From Caprella mutica (lineage: Eukaryota; Arthropoda; Malacostraca; Amphipoda; Caprellidae): a DNA stretch of 64,000 nt. The stretch covers positions 40,087 through 104,086 of the forward strand of contig CANNZV010002479.1 of NCBI GenBank assembly GCA_947561585.1, read 5' to 3'. The translations under genes and the position numbers were made by a program. Below the pieces are notes generated by a model that saw nothing but the letters and a program-made list of their open reading frames with translations, ran no database searches and was not told where the DNA came from. Of this stretch, positions 49,661 to 61,545 are shown piece by piece (position 1 is the first letter of the stretch; each line of letters starts with the position of its first letter).

Positions 49661-50145
49661 ACTTTCGGGATGAAGAACAAAAGTTCCACTAATAAACTTT
49701 CAACAAATATTTGATTTAACTCCTTCAGTACCATACAAAATAAACTTATGCCTATTACAAAATTGACAAATAATTGAAACACACTGTAAGTGAATTATAT
49801 CCCTGTATTCTAGTCAGACAGTCACTGATTAAGAGCACTCTGTAAGTTTATATATACACCCTACGCTAATAACTGGTATTTTCAAGTAGGAAAATATAAT
49901 AGGCAGAACAGTAGGCCACGCATGTTTAGCAAAACAATAGCAATGCTCACTTGGCTATACCCAGGTAACATGACAATATATCCGGGAACTCCTTGGAGTA
50001 CCGCACCTCCGCTTCTCAGGGTAAATAAAAATTGGTCATATCTTCATATATCTCTAGCTCGAATATATTAAGCTTAAAATAATTTTTTGTCAATGTATAA
50101 AATAAATTGTGACGAGTCACCCAAAAATTACATTCACTATCTTCT

Positions 50146-50263
50146 GCTAACGGCCATACCACGTTGAATGCACCGCTTGTCCGATCAGCGAAGTTAAGCA
50201 ACATTGGGTCTGATTATAGTACTTGGATGGGTGACCGCCTGGGAACACCAGATGCTGTTGGCT
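50146..50263 (+). rRNA. Divergent 5S rRNA gene, possibly a pseudogene
   Basis: It starts GCTAACGGCC and ends GATGCTGTTGGCT plus TTTT. Compared with the other copies it lacks CTC in the 5' part (CCGCTTGTCCG), has CATTGGG for CGTTGGG, and has TCTGATTATAGT for TCTGGTTAGT (2-nt insertion and one change). The box C region gatgggtgaccgcctggga is intact. Loss in loop/stem positions makes a working rRNA doubtful. Confidence 0.85.
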
Positions 50264-50853
50264 TTTACACTTTTCGATCTAATTAACTAAAGTTTACAAC
50301 TCCGTCAAATTAATTTAAAGTGTAATAATCAATTTAAGTTTTAAAAATTGATTTCAGAAACCAATTATTTAGAAAATGAAAAAATAAGTTTTTAAATGTA
50401 TTGTCCAATCTATACCACAAAAACAGCTTGGAGACCTGTCACTATTGATACATTAGAATAGATTTCAAAATAATTCATTCATGAAAATGCATAGGAGCTA
50501 TATTTGAGATATTATGCTTAAATTAATGTAGCTGCCGTATATTTGGCAATTTTAAAATAATCGGAAATAGGTTCTTGCACGTACTTGGTATATCCTAGCA
50601 CCTAGGTTAATATATAAGTTTTAAAATTTATATTTCCATTAGTTTCTTCATTATCTATAATTAAAAACAAACAATACGTTATCTGGATACATGTATTTAA
50701 CGTAACCTCTTCATGTTTCTCAGGATGAATAAACTTTAGTCATTTTTTCATATATCTCCAGCTCGAATATATTATTCAGCTTAAAATAATTTTTTGTCAA
50801 TTTATATAATGAATTGTGACAAGTTACACAAATATTACACTTAATTTTTCCTC
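50264..50853. repeat. Short 5S spacer unit (unit C)
   Basis: 50264-50557 repeats the 5S 3' flank (as 3596-3890) up to ggcaattttaaaat. Then about 160 bases are unique, and 50719-50853 repeat the 5S 5' flank (as 28178-28313). There is no gene. With its 5S it makes a unit of about 709 bp, the size expected of an ordinary 5S repeat. Confidence 0.85.
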
Positions 50854-50972
50854 GCCAACGGCCATACCACGTTGAATGCACCGCTTCTCGTCCGATCAGC
50901 GAAGTTAAGCAACGTTGGGTCTGGTTAGTACTTGGATGGGTGACCGCCTGGGAACACCAGATGCTGTTGGCT
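50854..50972 (+). rRNA. 5S ribosomal RNA
   Basis: A 119-nt gene, GCCAACGGCCATACCACG to GCTGTTGGCT, with TTTT after it. It is the closest of the three to the animal 5S consensus, with the A box, intermediate element and C box all intact. Confidence 0.96.
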
Positions 50973-51215
50973 TTTACACTTTTTGATCTAATTAACTCAA
51001 GTTTACAAATTTGTCAAATTAATTTAAATTGTGACAACCAATTTAATTTATAAAAATTGATTCCAGAAACCAATTATTCAGAAAATGAAGGAAATTAGTA
51101 CCTAAATGTAATGTACCACAAAAATAGATTGGAGACCTGTCACTATAGATACCTTAGAATAGATTTCAAAATAATTCATTCATGAAAATGCATGGGATCT
51201 ATATTTGAGATAGTT
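50973..51215. repeat. Last, diverged 5S 3' flank
   Basis: Follows the same order of words as 3596-3840 (ttgatctaattaact, attgattccagaaaccaatt, ggagacctgtcactat, tatatttgaga) with more changes, then stops. It marks the right edge of the 5S array. Confidence 0.85.
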
Positions 51216-51934
51216 TAGTAAAAAAATCTCTTCATTTTAAATTTAGGTATTATTTCAGTAAATTTATTCTAGATTGAAAATGTTAACCTGCGTAAAGTCC
51301 TGTCGTTCAGAGTGTCAGTCATTTACTTTAGAGGCACATATGTAGGTGGGAAATTCTCTCAATCCTCACCTCAAAATACCATAGTATGGACACCAATCTT
51401 GATGTAAGTTATTTTTAGAAACTATAAATAATCAAGATAGATCGACTGTTATTCAATTGTCTTTATTCCATTGTTTCACTACTATTTAAATGTGTAGTAA
51501 ATACCTAACTTATAATTGTTCTTGCACAGTACCTAGCTATAGCACAAAATAACTATTTTATAGTTTTTATCGCATCATTATTTGTGCCTATAATCACTTT
51601 TTTTTATTTATTAATAATATTTCTCTCTTCTCTTTGAATTTAGCTATATCTTCTAAGTTTTTGCTCTCTTATATTTGCATTAGTGTCCCCTCAAGAGAGA
51701 TTTTATAGCAAACTGGTACTTATATGTTTACTCGTAGAAAATTATACCTAATCGAATCGTTGGCAGACTGATTTATTTCTGATACTCTTAGATATTAAAC
51801 AGAATCTAGGAAATTTGATGTTGAATTTCATTGAATATATTTTATTAGTAATAAATATTGGGTTAACGTTAAAAACATACGAACAGTAGGTAAATATTAT
51901 CGCTTATTATTTGGTAGAAATTTCTTTTTCTAAA
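51216..51934. other. Unique AT-rich sequence, nothing recognised
   Basis: No open frame, repeat or RNA gene could be supported here. Confidence 0.5.
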
Positions 51935-52075
51935 TGATAATGATAATCTTTATTGAAAAAAATGACAGTACGAGTACATAAACATTAAATGGAGTACAAA
52001 CTACAAAGTATTCAAGCCCATTCAAAGTTTCACTTGAAACCTTCCGGGCGAAACAATATCATTAAATAAATAATA
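51935..52075 (-). mobile_element. LINE 3' tail with ATTATC microsatellite end
   Basis: The minus strand reads gcccggaaggtttcaagtg, then cttgaatactttgtagtttg, then tcaataaagattatcattat and stops in AT-rich DNA. A 3' UTR that closes with AATAAAG and a short ATTATC repeat is typical of insect non-LTR elements that prime on microsatellites (family knowledge). No reverse-transcriptase sequence is present. Confidence 0.5.
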
Positions 52076-52122
52076 TTATTACAGTTATATACCCTACACC
52101 AGACAGACGTCTACAAATATAT

Positions 52123-52336
52123 GTATTATCAGGGAAACAAATTATGACTACAGTTAGAATATTAATTACGAAAACCGTGGATTTTTCAGTCAATATTTTG
52201 AAATTTGGCATCGTTGCTTTGGATAAGCCCCGCCTTTTTGTAGTAACTAGAAAAGATGCCAATAAGTTAATAGTAAATGACAATATAGATACCAATTAGT
52301 GAATTTTAATTGAATATTCAAACATGGTGTCAATTA
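52123..52336 (+). repeat. Left arm of a 214-bp inverted repeat
   Basis: From gtattatcagggaaacaa to tggtgtcaatta. It is the reverse complement of 61546-61759 with three differences counted by hand. Confidence 0.95.
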
Positions 52337-52814
52337 AATTATGTTGTTTATTAATATTTGAACATTTACTTTAAATTATTTTGGTGAGTAAGTTTAAAAT
52401 TCTTAATCAATGCTTTCGAAATCAAATAAATTCAATTTGTAGTGTCATATATTTTATTTTACAACTCTTAACACTGAATAGCAATAGCTCAATATAACTA
52501 AGAGACTATCAAAGGCAGCTTTTCTTGAACAGATAAGAATAATTCTTTCGATCAAATTATGTTACACCTATGAACCTAATGAAAAATCGCTAAAATGATC
52601 GAAATACTGCAAATCTATCAAAAATACAGGTTTCATGATTTTAGCGGAGTAGTTTATGGTCAAATTTACCAAAAGTTCTGTTTGTAATATTTCAATATAT
52701 ACAATTTCGGTATATATATACTATATAATCCTCAAACTTGTTTTTATTTCAGGTATATCATTCATGAACTATATCACTAGTCGGGCTGTTCACAGCTCGT
52801 AAATTTTATAGTTT

Positions 52815-53110
52815 TTATTATTCTTAACGCATGCAGTTTTGAAGGATAGCGCTAGGGTTATGCTCTTCAACTACGAGGTCTTACAATTTTGTGTTAGATG
52901 GGGCCATAGGCCTAAAACTATAAACTCTTCATTTTCCTCTTTATTTCGTAAGTGAAGCCACCGGTGCTTTTGTAATTTTTATCATATTCCTTTACAGTAG
53001 CTTTTCTGTATCCATGAGCTTAGACACCGACTGATAGTTGGTGACTTTATTCATTGAGCCACTTTCCATTATGACTGCTTCTAAAAGTTCCTTTTATTTA
53101 TTTTGCCTTT
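52815..53110 (+). repeat. Dispersed repeat family member
   Basis: Carries, in order, cagttttgaaggatagcgct, ttatgctcttcaactacgag, aactcttcattttcctct, cggtgcttttgt and agtagcttttctgtatccat. These match the reverse complement of 59990-60225 and parts of the other members. Confidence 0.8.
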
Positions 53111-54054
53111 TATTCCGATGTAACGTTAAACCACCAATTTCATAATTTAAATTTAATCATAAAATTCTTTGATTTGAGATTTACTTTAAAGGAACAAAAA
53201 CTGAAGATAGTATTTATTTCGTAATCATCTAAGAAAAAGGTATGGAGACTTGAAAATCAGAAATCCAATATTAACATTGTCCTTATGATATTCTGATCTG
53301 GCAACTGCCCTTGTAGACAATCGTAGGATTTTTCTAGCATTTCGAGTAATTGTGCATGATGCTGAAATTTCATCAATTTTCCCAATTATTAGCAAATGTG
53401 GAACACTTAAAAATCGCAATTTTTGCTTTTGAAATCTTCATCTATAAATCTATAACTATTGACCTAGATCATACAGAGTTTTGAAATATGCATATTTAAT
53501 GTTAAATTATAACCTAGATTTAGACATTTAAATTCATTGATCTCAATTTTTCAATTGGCAGCTAAACAATTAACATGTGTGGAAAAGAAAAAGGAATCTA
53601 CTAAATTTACAGAATTAAATTTACTATTTGCTGAGTTCTATTTAGCTGATATTAAAGTTGAGCTCAATAGGACGTTAGAGTTCTATTTAGTAGTGGATTC
53701 AATTTTATTAATACATCTTAATTTGAATCCAGATTAAAATAACTTACTGAAGAATAATTTATTTACTAAGTAAGTTAAGATTTAGTTTCATAAAACTGAG
53801 ACATTAAAATCTACCGAGAAGAGATTCTATAGGTGGCTCGAAAACAATATAGGGTTTTCCCATTGTATACTGTATATTGTGGCTCGAAAACAAGGAATCG
53901 AATTTGTAAGGTAAAAACTATATTAGTATCATTTAAGAGTTAAAATATTAGGAAAAAGAATCAACTGTTGACGAAATAATTTTTACAAATAAAATACATT
54001 GCAAATCGAAATAAATTGAAACACACTTATATGTTTGAAAGATTGTTTCACGGG

Positions 54055-54240
54055 AAATTGGTAATGATAGAGTGAAAACAGAAACTCATCAAAGAATAGA
54101 GAACGAAAAGAGACAAACACCGTTAGCTGCACTTATACGGATGATAGAGGGAATTGAAGAGGTGATAGTAAATGAAGCATACGAGCAAAAATTTAAGACC
54201 TATTGTAGTTGAAGGACATAAACATAAGGCTCTCCTATAG
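54055..54240 (-). repeat. Dispersed repeat family member
   Basis: Inverted, diverged copy with the words aaatgaagcatacgagc and tagttgaaggacataa. Confidence 0.65.
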
Positions 54241-54453
54241 AACTACAAGTTATAATTTAATTTATTTAAGAAAAAAAATCAAAGTTAATTCACTAATAAT
54301 TGGAATATAAATTAGGTTATAACAATGAATTAATAAACTAAATAAAGATAGAAATGTATTTTCATATAGCTAACTAAACTAATAAACTAACGATTACAAA
54401 TAAAAACTGTCAAATATTTTCTCAATATTTAGTATGCCCTCCTTCAGCTTTAG

Positions 54454-56284
54454 CTAAGTTAATAAAAAAATTGGGTGGCGCCTAAGTCTATCCCACATTC
54501 TGGACACATGCTGTTCAAGGGCTTCTGGGCATCTTTCATTGGCATGGTCCCACTCGTTCACTATCCAGCCCCACAAATTTTCTATCGGATACAGATCCGG
54601 ACTTCTTGCCGGCCAGCGTAGGGACTGGAAATCAACATTTTCACGAAACCACTGCTTTACGATGTTTGCAGTGTGGACTCTGCAGTTGTCCTGTACTATT
54701 GAGACAACCCTATGCTCATTTGCAGGTAGAGCAATGGTCCTACAGCCTGTTTCACATTATTGTCAAACACACTGACGTATTCTTGAGCTGCAATTTTGTA
54801 TCAAAAGAAATAGTAAAGCTTATCAAAATAAGCTCTTGAGTAAAAAAAAAAGTTTTTTTGCCTTCTTGTATTAATATATGGAATTTAAAATATAAAACCA
54901 TTTCAGAATTATTATTCAAATTCCTTTCTTTCAGCGAAATCTCTAATACCAGTTCCAAATTTAAATGAGATGCTTAACAACATAAAAACTAATTATTCAA
55001 TTGCAAAAAGAAGATTCAGGTATATTTAAAAGGAATGGAAAAAATGGAGATAGCTTAATTGTCATGATATAAAAATTAAAAATATTCTTCAACCTAATTC
55101 AAATAGTAAAGAATAAATTTCAAGATTTTAACTATAATTAATTGTAACATTATGACAAAAAATCTTTTATTCCCCCATTAACTCACCAGTAAATCGAGAT
55201 GTGATGCGAGTTAGCTCTCCAGGACCGCCCGACCAGATCCAGCCAAACATATTTAGCGACACGTAACCAGAATGATTGGTTTCGACGATATGTCGTTCAT
55301 CGTATCTTGTTTTGGCTGGTCTCCAGACATGCATCCTACCCTTCTGGTCACTTTTGAAGGTTTTTTCATCTACGAATATGACATACTGCCAAAAGTTGTC
55401 ATAAGTGTGATTTCTGAAACGGTAATAGAAGTTAGCAGTCATAATTGATTTATGAATAGGAATAATCCAAAAATCCTACTTATTTTTTCATAGTAAAGAG
55501 TTCAATTTTTTATTTTTAAATTTAAATATTTATCTTGATTAGATTATAACTAACAACACAAACTCTACAGTAGAGACTAACTTATGTTTTCTTACCGGTG
55601 CTCTCTGCATAAATTGAGTCTCTCTTCTACATGACGTCTCGTAAGAGTCTCTCTGCAAGCAGGGACATGGTGGAACAGGGCAGCTTCTTTGAGCCTATTT
55701 CTCACGGTTCGGACAGATACTCTGTTAACCAATCCTGTTCAAAGAAACATAAATCAATAAATGAATTAATTATCACAGGCTTTGATATTTATTGATAGAT
55801 TTCAATTGGCAAACTGAACACAATATATAGTAATTAGAATCAGAAACAAACCTTCATCTCTGGTTATTTTCACAGCAGTAGTGAGAGGGGTAGCGCGAGC
55901 TCTAGCGATGATTCGCGCATCTTCATCAGCCGTGGTGGCGCGGGACCTGCCACTCCGCCTCCTGGAATTCAAATCCCCCTCTTCTGCTTCTCTGTGGGTG
56001 CAAATTATTCAAATTATTCCCATAGTATTTTAAATCATGTTCATTCAATGTCCTATTCAAAAACTTTTAAGAGACACAGATTTGGATAGTTTGATAAAGT
56101 TAAAATATGATTAAGTTCACCTTTTCAACCACCTTTGCACAGTTTTCAAGCAACAACCCAATTCTGCACTGATTTGCCGGAAAGAAAGGCCAGCATCTTT
56201 AAGGGCAACAATTTTGCCTCTCAGAATAAGCCTCTCTTTTTCTCTGCGTGTGTTGGTTACTCCAAAATAATTATTTCGATCCAT
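54454..56284 (-). pseudogene. Five-exon Tc1-like (DD35E) transposase with one frameshift
   Basis: Exons on the minus strand: 56284-56121 (ATG, MDRNNYFG), 55991-55852, 55734-55596, 55413-55187 and 54787-54454 (TAG). All four introns (129, 117, 182 and 399 bp) have GT..AG ends and phases match. The product is about 334 residues, normal for Tc1 transposases. Domains are a helix-turn-helix (ALKDAGLSFRQISAELG), a GRPR-type linker (RRRSGRSRATT), a second helix region (VSVRTVRNRLKEA), then the catalytic core. Its triad is complete: VIFVDEKTF, VQDNCRVHTAN and SPDLYPIENLWG, with 35 residues between the second Asp and the Glu. A single-base frameshift lies in exon 5 near 54725. Terminal inverted repeats were not found. 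It may be a decayed element or a host-captured transposase. Confidence 0.85.
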
Positions 56285-58185
56285 ATTTCTGAAATGAAAC
56301 ACTAAATAAAACATTGAACGGAATAAATGGATAAGTAAGTCATGCTATAATATCACCAGCAAAAGTTAATATTCATGCTTTAGACATGCGAAACTTGGAA
56401 TTTCAATATTGTATGATGGATATACTCTTGAGGCTCACTAGAGAAATTGATTTCATTTATATTTGTAGCGGTAACATACTATACTGTATATAAATATTAG
56501 CTATATACATATATTAATCTCGAGTTAAGATAAGAAAGCCGAAGTTTGTAAATTTAATATGAATAGATTTATAACTTTAACTATCCCAATAATTTTTCCG
56601 CAATTCAATGCTGCTCTAGTGGAGAACAGCTAAATTTTGGCTTAACCACAAATAGGCTAATAACATGAATGCATACACGAAAATAAATTAAAAGAAACTT
56701 TGAAGAATTAGCCTGAATTGTGTTCTATGAAAGATTTCATCTATCACTATCTGTGGAAATAATTAATGCAGAAAAGCTACTCTGCGTATACACTATACAA
56801 TCACTAATAAAAAAAGTGACGAAAAGAAACACATACTCCGGTAACTGTATTCCTAAATAAATAAAGATAATGAAGAGGTAAAAGTAAAGGGAATTCTATA
56901 GGCTTCAAATTAACCAAAATTCTAAAGAACTACTATTTGAACAACTTAAAATGAAAGTGACAAATGAAGAACCATTTCACTGGAAAATCTAAAATAAAAT
57001 GGAGGAACTTCGTATAATTCAAACACTCACAGTAGTCTGTTAGTGGGTGTTAACTTAGATCATGAATAAATAAATAACTTTATAAAAATAAATCTAAATG
57101 TCCTATAACAACCATTTGAAAAAATTCTTATCGAGTACTGTAAGATTTCGACTTCTAAACCACAAAGCGACATGAATGGAAATATAGGTTACGTCGACTC
57201 GACAATCTAATATCTTTAAATGGAATTGAAAATTTAGCAATAAAATAGGAAATATAGAATCCGTATGTGACGATTGCAATCCAGTTTGTTCATGTTGTTA
57301 CCTATTATGAAATCGTATCTAGTTGATTAATAAAAGTTACAGTTTATAAACTTTTATTTGGTTTCCATCACTTCGGAGAAACTACTATACCGCCTGGAAT
57401 TTGGGATAACTATTAATTTAATTAATAAAACTTACTCTTTAATCAACTTTGAACAAATAATTGGTTTTGTTTTACCGTTCGTCTGAATTAGCAGTAAAAT
57501 AACCATACTAAACTTTTTCCTGGTTTTAAATAATAGTACTATTTAAAGATATTAAAACTAATTATTAGATGCAATTTTCATGCCCAACTTACCTTCAATA
57601 GTGCCGGAATTGTAGTGATCACAATCTTTTAAGCAGACTAGATTTCACGTTCATCACTGTGATAAGACATCTCTTCTTGCAATTTTAAGCTTTTATTTCA
57701 GAGAAATCCTTTTCTCATAAATTCAGTGAACTCAATTTAAAATTCCAAATAATAATATAATTTCGTTACATATTTCATAATTTATTGTTTGATAAGCCAG
57801 ATGACATTACTACTTTGTATACTACTGAATGGATTATGCCTTCCATAAAGGCTAATATTTTATACTTCTAGTTGTAATAAGGATGGTGAACGGGATCAAA
57901 TAAAATCCATGAGCACTATTTCGAATATCTTCAAGCATTATAATCGAGAGATTTTCTTAAACTAAATTATTATTTAACACCATACTTGAGACTTACAAAG
58001 ATAATAAGGAGTTTTATATATCTATATATTCTCAGATAGATTACAGATGGAGCTTTTTATTATATCTTACCATTTAAGTTTTGTTTGGTGCCCTTTTCCT
58101 TCAGCTTTCTTTTGTATCTTTTCTCAACTTCCTCCTCTTCTTTCCTATTCCTTCTGACTTGCTATATCCATGGTAAGCATCCTAG
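56285..58185. other. Non-coding stretch
   Basis: No gene could be supported. A dispersed-repeat copy is at 56755-56935. Confidence 0.5.
56755..56935 (-). repeat. Dispersed repeat family member
   Basis: Inverted copy containing atgcagaaaagctactctg, gtgacgaaaag and gaagaggtaaaagtaa. Confidence 0.65.
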
Positions 58186-58471
58186 GGGTACGGTCATGAG
58201 CCCCCCCCCCCCCTGTTTTTTTAATCCTTATTTTCCTAGCTAAACAAATGAAGAACTACTTTGATTGAAATAACTGAGAGTTGCTAATGTAGTTTGTTTT
58301 ATCCGCTAGCTGGTTGTACTGCACACTTCATGATTGTTTAATGACCTAGCAGGGGGGTTCGGGGGGTGGCAAATAAAGATTAAAAATATATTTTTACCTA
58401 TATAAATAATATAGGTAAATAAGTATTAAAAAAAACATGGGGGAGGGGCTCATGACCGGGAGGGGGGTTGT
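58186..58471. repeat. C/G-rich foldback with a poly-C tract
   Basis: ggtcatgagccccc...tgtttttttaat on the left pairs with attaaaaaaaacatggggga then ggggctcatgacc on the right. The left arm includes 14 consecutive Cs at 58201-58214; the loop contains ggggggttcggggggtgg. Probably a small foldback element. Confidence 0.7.
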
Positions 58472-59699
58472 GGGTTGGGGCTTATGACCTACACCCAGCA
58501 AACTAATGGCTATTGCATGGAGCGTATTTTCAGGATCCTCTCTTCTACGATGTCTTCTTATGAGACATCTTCTTCGTTGTGGATAGGGAAAACTTTGGAA
58601 CACCTAAAATAATAATAGTAATCGGACAATCGTGTTGCAACGTCTTTGGATCTATCATTACGTAACTGTCGATAGATAAAATTATATGCAGTCATTTTAA
58701 AATGATAGGTTAATGACTCGTGTGGGTATATGGGAGAAAGCTTTATCCCCGTAATGTCAATAGTGACAAAAACTTTACTTTACTGTTTATAGTAAAGCAA
58801 TCTAAGTAAATACACCAAACATTAAAACAGTAGAGTTTACATTTCATCATTATCAAAGATACCTTGAAGAGGTAGCTTCCTCTGTAGGGAGAATTAGGGG
58901 AAGGGGGAAATTTTCACCCGAAATTAAATATACAGACAACAATTGATTATTTTTGTAGATTTAATAACCTAATATTCAGTACAGATATCCAAATTGTCTT
59001 TGGCATGAACAATCATCATAATTTACAAAAATATATACTATTAGTATTTCTCAATTTTTGTATATCCCATTTGTGGACTCAGCAGTCTTAGCCAAAAAAA
59101 AAAGAAATATCTCCTATAAAAATAGTTTAATCTACTTCTCACAATAGCTGAGTTCAATTTTTCTTTAAAGTCACTCACTTACTGGATATATTAACTTCCA
59201 TAGAATAATGAAAATTAAAAAGAGATTGAATTATTAAAAATGGACAGTTTTCTCTTTTCTATACCACTAGTGCTTTGCAAACTAAGTTTCAGAAACTGAG
59301 TGTCCTCCGATAGCTTAGAGAGAGTTTAATTATTCGATAATATAGACAATTATTGGACATTCCCTATTATATTATCAATGAAATATTGTAATTTGGAGAG
59401 GATTGTGATGCTTATAATATAATTACCTCTCTAAAGCATTTATTTAATAAGCTTAGTTCATAAACAAAGCCTACACACTGGTTTTCAAATAAACAACACT
59501 ATTGCAATTACTTAATTATAATTAAATAAGCCATGACTTCACCGACAATAAATGTTACTAAGCATATGGTTGGTATATATATTAAAATTGCACGAAAATT
59601 AAATTTTTAAACAATTATCAAACAAAGAAATTTGTCAAGAAACATCAGAAGTTCAGCGTATGTTTTTACCAGCAACGGGGTAGTATTAAGTTCCTAATT
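58472..59699. other. Non-coding stretch
   Basis: AT-rich, with no gene or repeat recognised. Confidence 0.5.
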
Positions 59700-59925
59700 T
59701 ATAGGTAGACTCGTAGAAATCATTTTCTGTAACCTCTTCATTTCCCTCTACCTATGTTTAAGAGCAGTCACCATTGTTCGCGTTACTATTACTAGGTGAT
59801 TGTATTTTCACGGAGTAGCTTTCTTGCGTCCTTTAACTTGGTGATAGGTGAATTAGAAATCCCTTCTGTAATAATACTTTTTTCAAAGTCTTTTATAAAA
59901 TAGAAAACTGATCGATGACTGTATA
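59700..59925 (+). repeat. Dispersed repeat family member
   Basis: Plus-strand copy (gtaacctcttcatttccctc, tattttcacggagtagcttt, cttctgtaata) facing the inverted copy at 59990. Confidence 0.7.
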
Positions 59926-59989
59926 CTTGTATAGGTGGAACTACAGTTTTATCAAATCTTAATGAAGTGTAAATCAGTTAAAAAATGCC

Positions 59990-60225
59990 ACAGTCGATGA
60001 CTATTCTCATGGATGCAGAAAAGCTACTCTGTGAATGCAGTCACTTAACAAGGAATGTGATGAAAATGGACAAAAGCACTGGTAGCTGGACTCGCGGATG
60101 GAAGAGGAAAATGAAGAGTTGATGGTAAATGAAGCCTACGAGTCTACCTAACACATTATCTAAGACCTCGTAGTTGAAGAGCATAACCCTAGTGCTATCC
60201 TCCAAAACTGCAAGTAGCGTTAAAA
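59990..60225 (-). repeat. Dispersed repeat family member, best preserved
   Basis: The minus strand reads cagttttggaggatagcact, ttatgctcttcaactacgag, aactcttcattttcctct, agtgcttttgtccattttc and agtagcttttctgcatccat. With 59700-59925 it forms an inverted pair. Confidence 0.8.
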
Positions 60226-61545
60226 AATGATAAAGATAAGATAAAAAAAAACCTAATCCAAATAACAACAGTTCTGGGCCCAAGGGTCGCCATCTCCCTT
60301 CTCTTCCATTCACCACAAACAACATCAAAATAGAGCTCCTGCGGGCTAATAAACATGCGTATGATTAAAATGTTCAATTGCAAGGTGTAATGTCTCATCA
60401 TCTAGATTACATTAACTATTTTTCTTTCTGACTGCTTCTATGAAATCCCTTGTATCTTTTTTACTTCATCAATATGAGTTAGAGTAGAATGCAGAATCTT
60501 TGAACCCCTAGTCCGATTAAAAACTAATGTGGAAATTGCTTTTGGGTTGGAAGTAAATGACGGGCTAGCAATTTAATGTGTAATTACTAATAAAAATAAT
60601 TACGGGTTTGTTAAGTATTTTGAATACGAAATATTGCTTGATTTTATTTTTTTACATAATTATTTAGAGAAAAATAGTCCATATATTAAAAAAATATCTT
60701 TACAGTACTTGTGTTATGTATACAAATAAATTTATGGAGGTATTAAAGTCAACTCTTTCTCGTTCATCAACAATATATAAGAACAAAGAGGCGTCTCCTC
60801 TGTAAAAAATAAATGGAAATCCTAACGAAATCTTTCGATTTTCAATCATTAAAGTAAAATTTCGTATTAGTTTCCTTATTGGGCTACAATTTGAAGTTTG
60901 TTTCAGAGTCCAGACGAATGTGATGAAAATTTAAAAGAATACTAACGTTTTTTTACGGAATCCCTAAGAAACTACAGGAGATGTGTTTAGGCTGTTCTGG
61001 TAGCTGGTCTCAACAATAATTGAATTTAACTTTATTCCAGATTTTTATGTTGCTCTTAGAGTGTATTAAATGTAAAAACTTTAAACTACGCTTTAATTTT
61101 AGTTTTGACCTTCCTAACTGATCGTACAGTGCCGAAGGTTTATATATGGAAAGGTTTATAAATATTAAATTTAAGAATAACAAACAATTTGTTGTGTTAT
61201 GCAGAAGCTAATTTTTTACTTATATAGATGAAAGAATGAAGATGAATTGAAAATCAATTCAAAGACAATAAATGAATGAAAACATAGATTCATTTATTTC
61301 CATCATAATTAGATACATTATTTAATGTGTTGCTACACAGGTCTAGATCAGGGAAACCACATGTTTACCAGATTATGAAGTCCCTGTTACCGTAGTTACA
61401 CACATGTTTAAAATGTATGAGAAATAGACGCCTTAAGTATTATGATTCAGCGACACATTAATAAATATCGACATTTCGTCAAAAGATTAATAGTTTTAAT
61501 TACTTAAATCGAAATGTTAAGTTTGTATATTACTATGACAAAATG
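60226..61545. other. Non-coding stretch
   Basis: No gene. Minus-strand frames near 60041-60401 overlap the dispersed repeat and are not supported. tctgactgcttctatgaaat at about 60427 resembles the distal end of the dispersed repeat. Confidence 0.5.

Larger units (their letters stand above)
43652..49786 (+). mobile_element. Degenerate DD41D mariner-like element split by nested insertions (B)
   Basis: Ends CAGTGTGTTTCACCTATTTG and caaataattgaaacacactg, flanked by TA at 43650 and 49787. Same nesting as in unit A but without the 1.5-kb TA element. Confidence 0.87.
28433..50263. repeat. Unit B of tandem segmental duplication
   Basis: Second copy of the 5S-bounded unit, in the same orientation and order as unit A. 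It lacks the three A-only insertions. Non-coding parts look about 96-97% identical by eye; an alignment would give the exact figure. Confidence 0.95.
52337..54453. other. Non-coding stretch with dispersed-repeat copies
   Basis: No gene. Copies of the dispersed repeat are at 52815-53110 and 54055-54240. The phrase gtggctcgaaaacaa occurs twice near 53832 and 53880, 48 bp apart. Small open frames at 53225-53419 and 53537-53737 have no recognisable domain. Confidence 0.5.
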
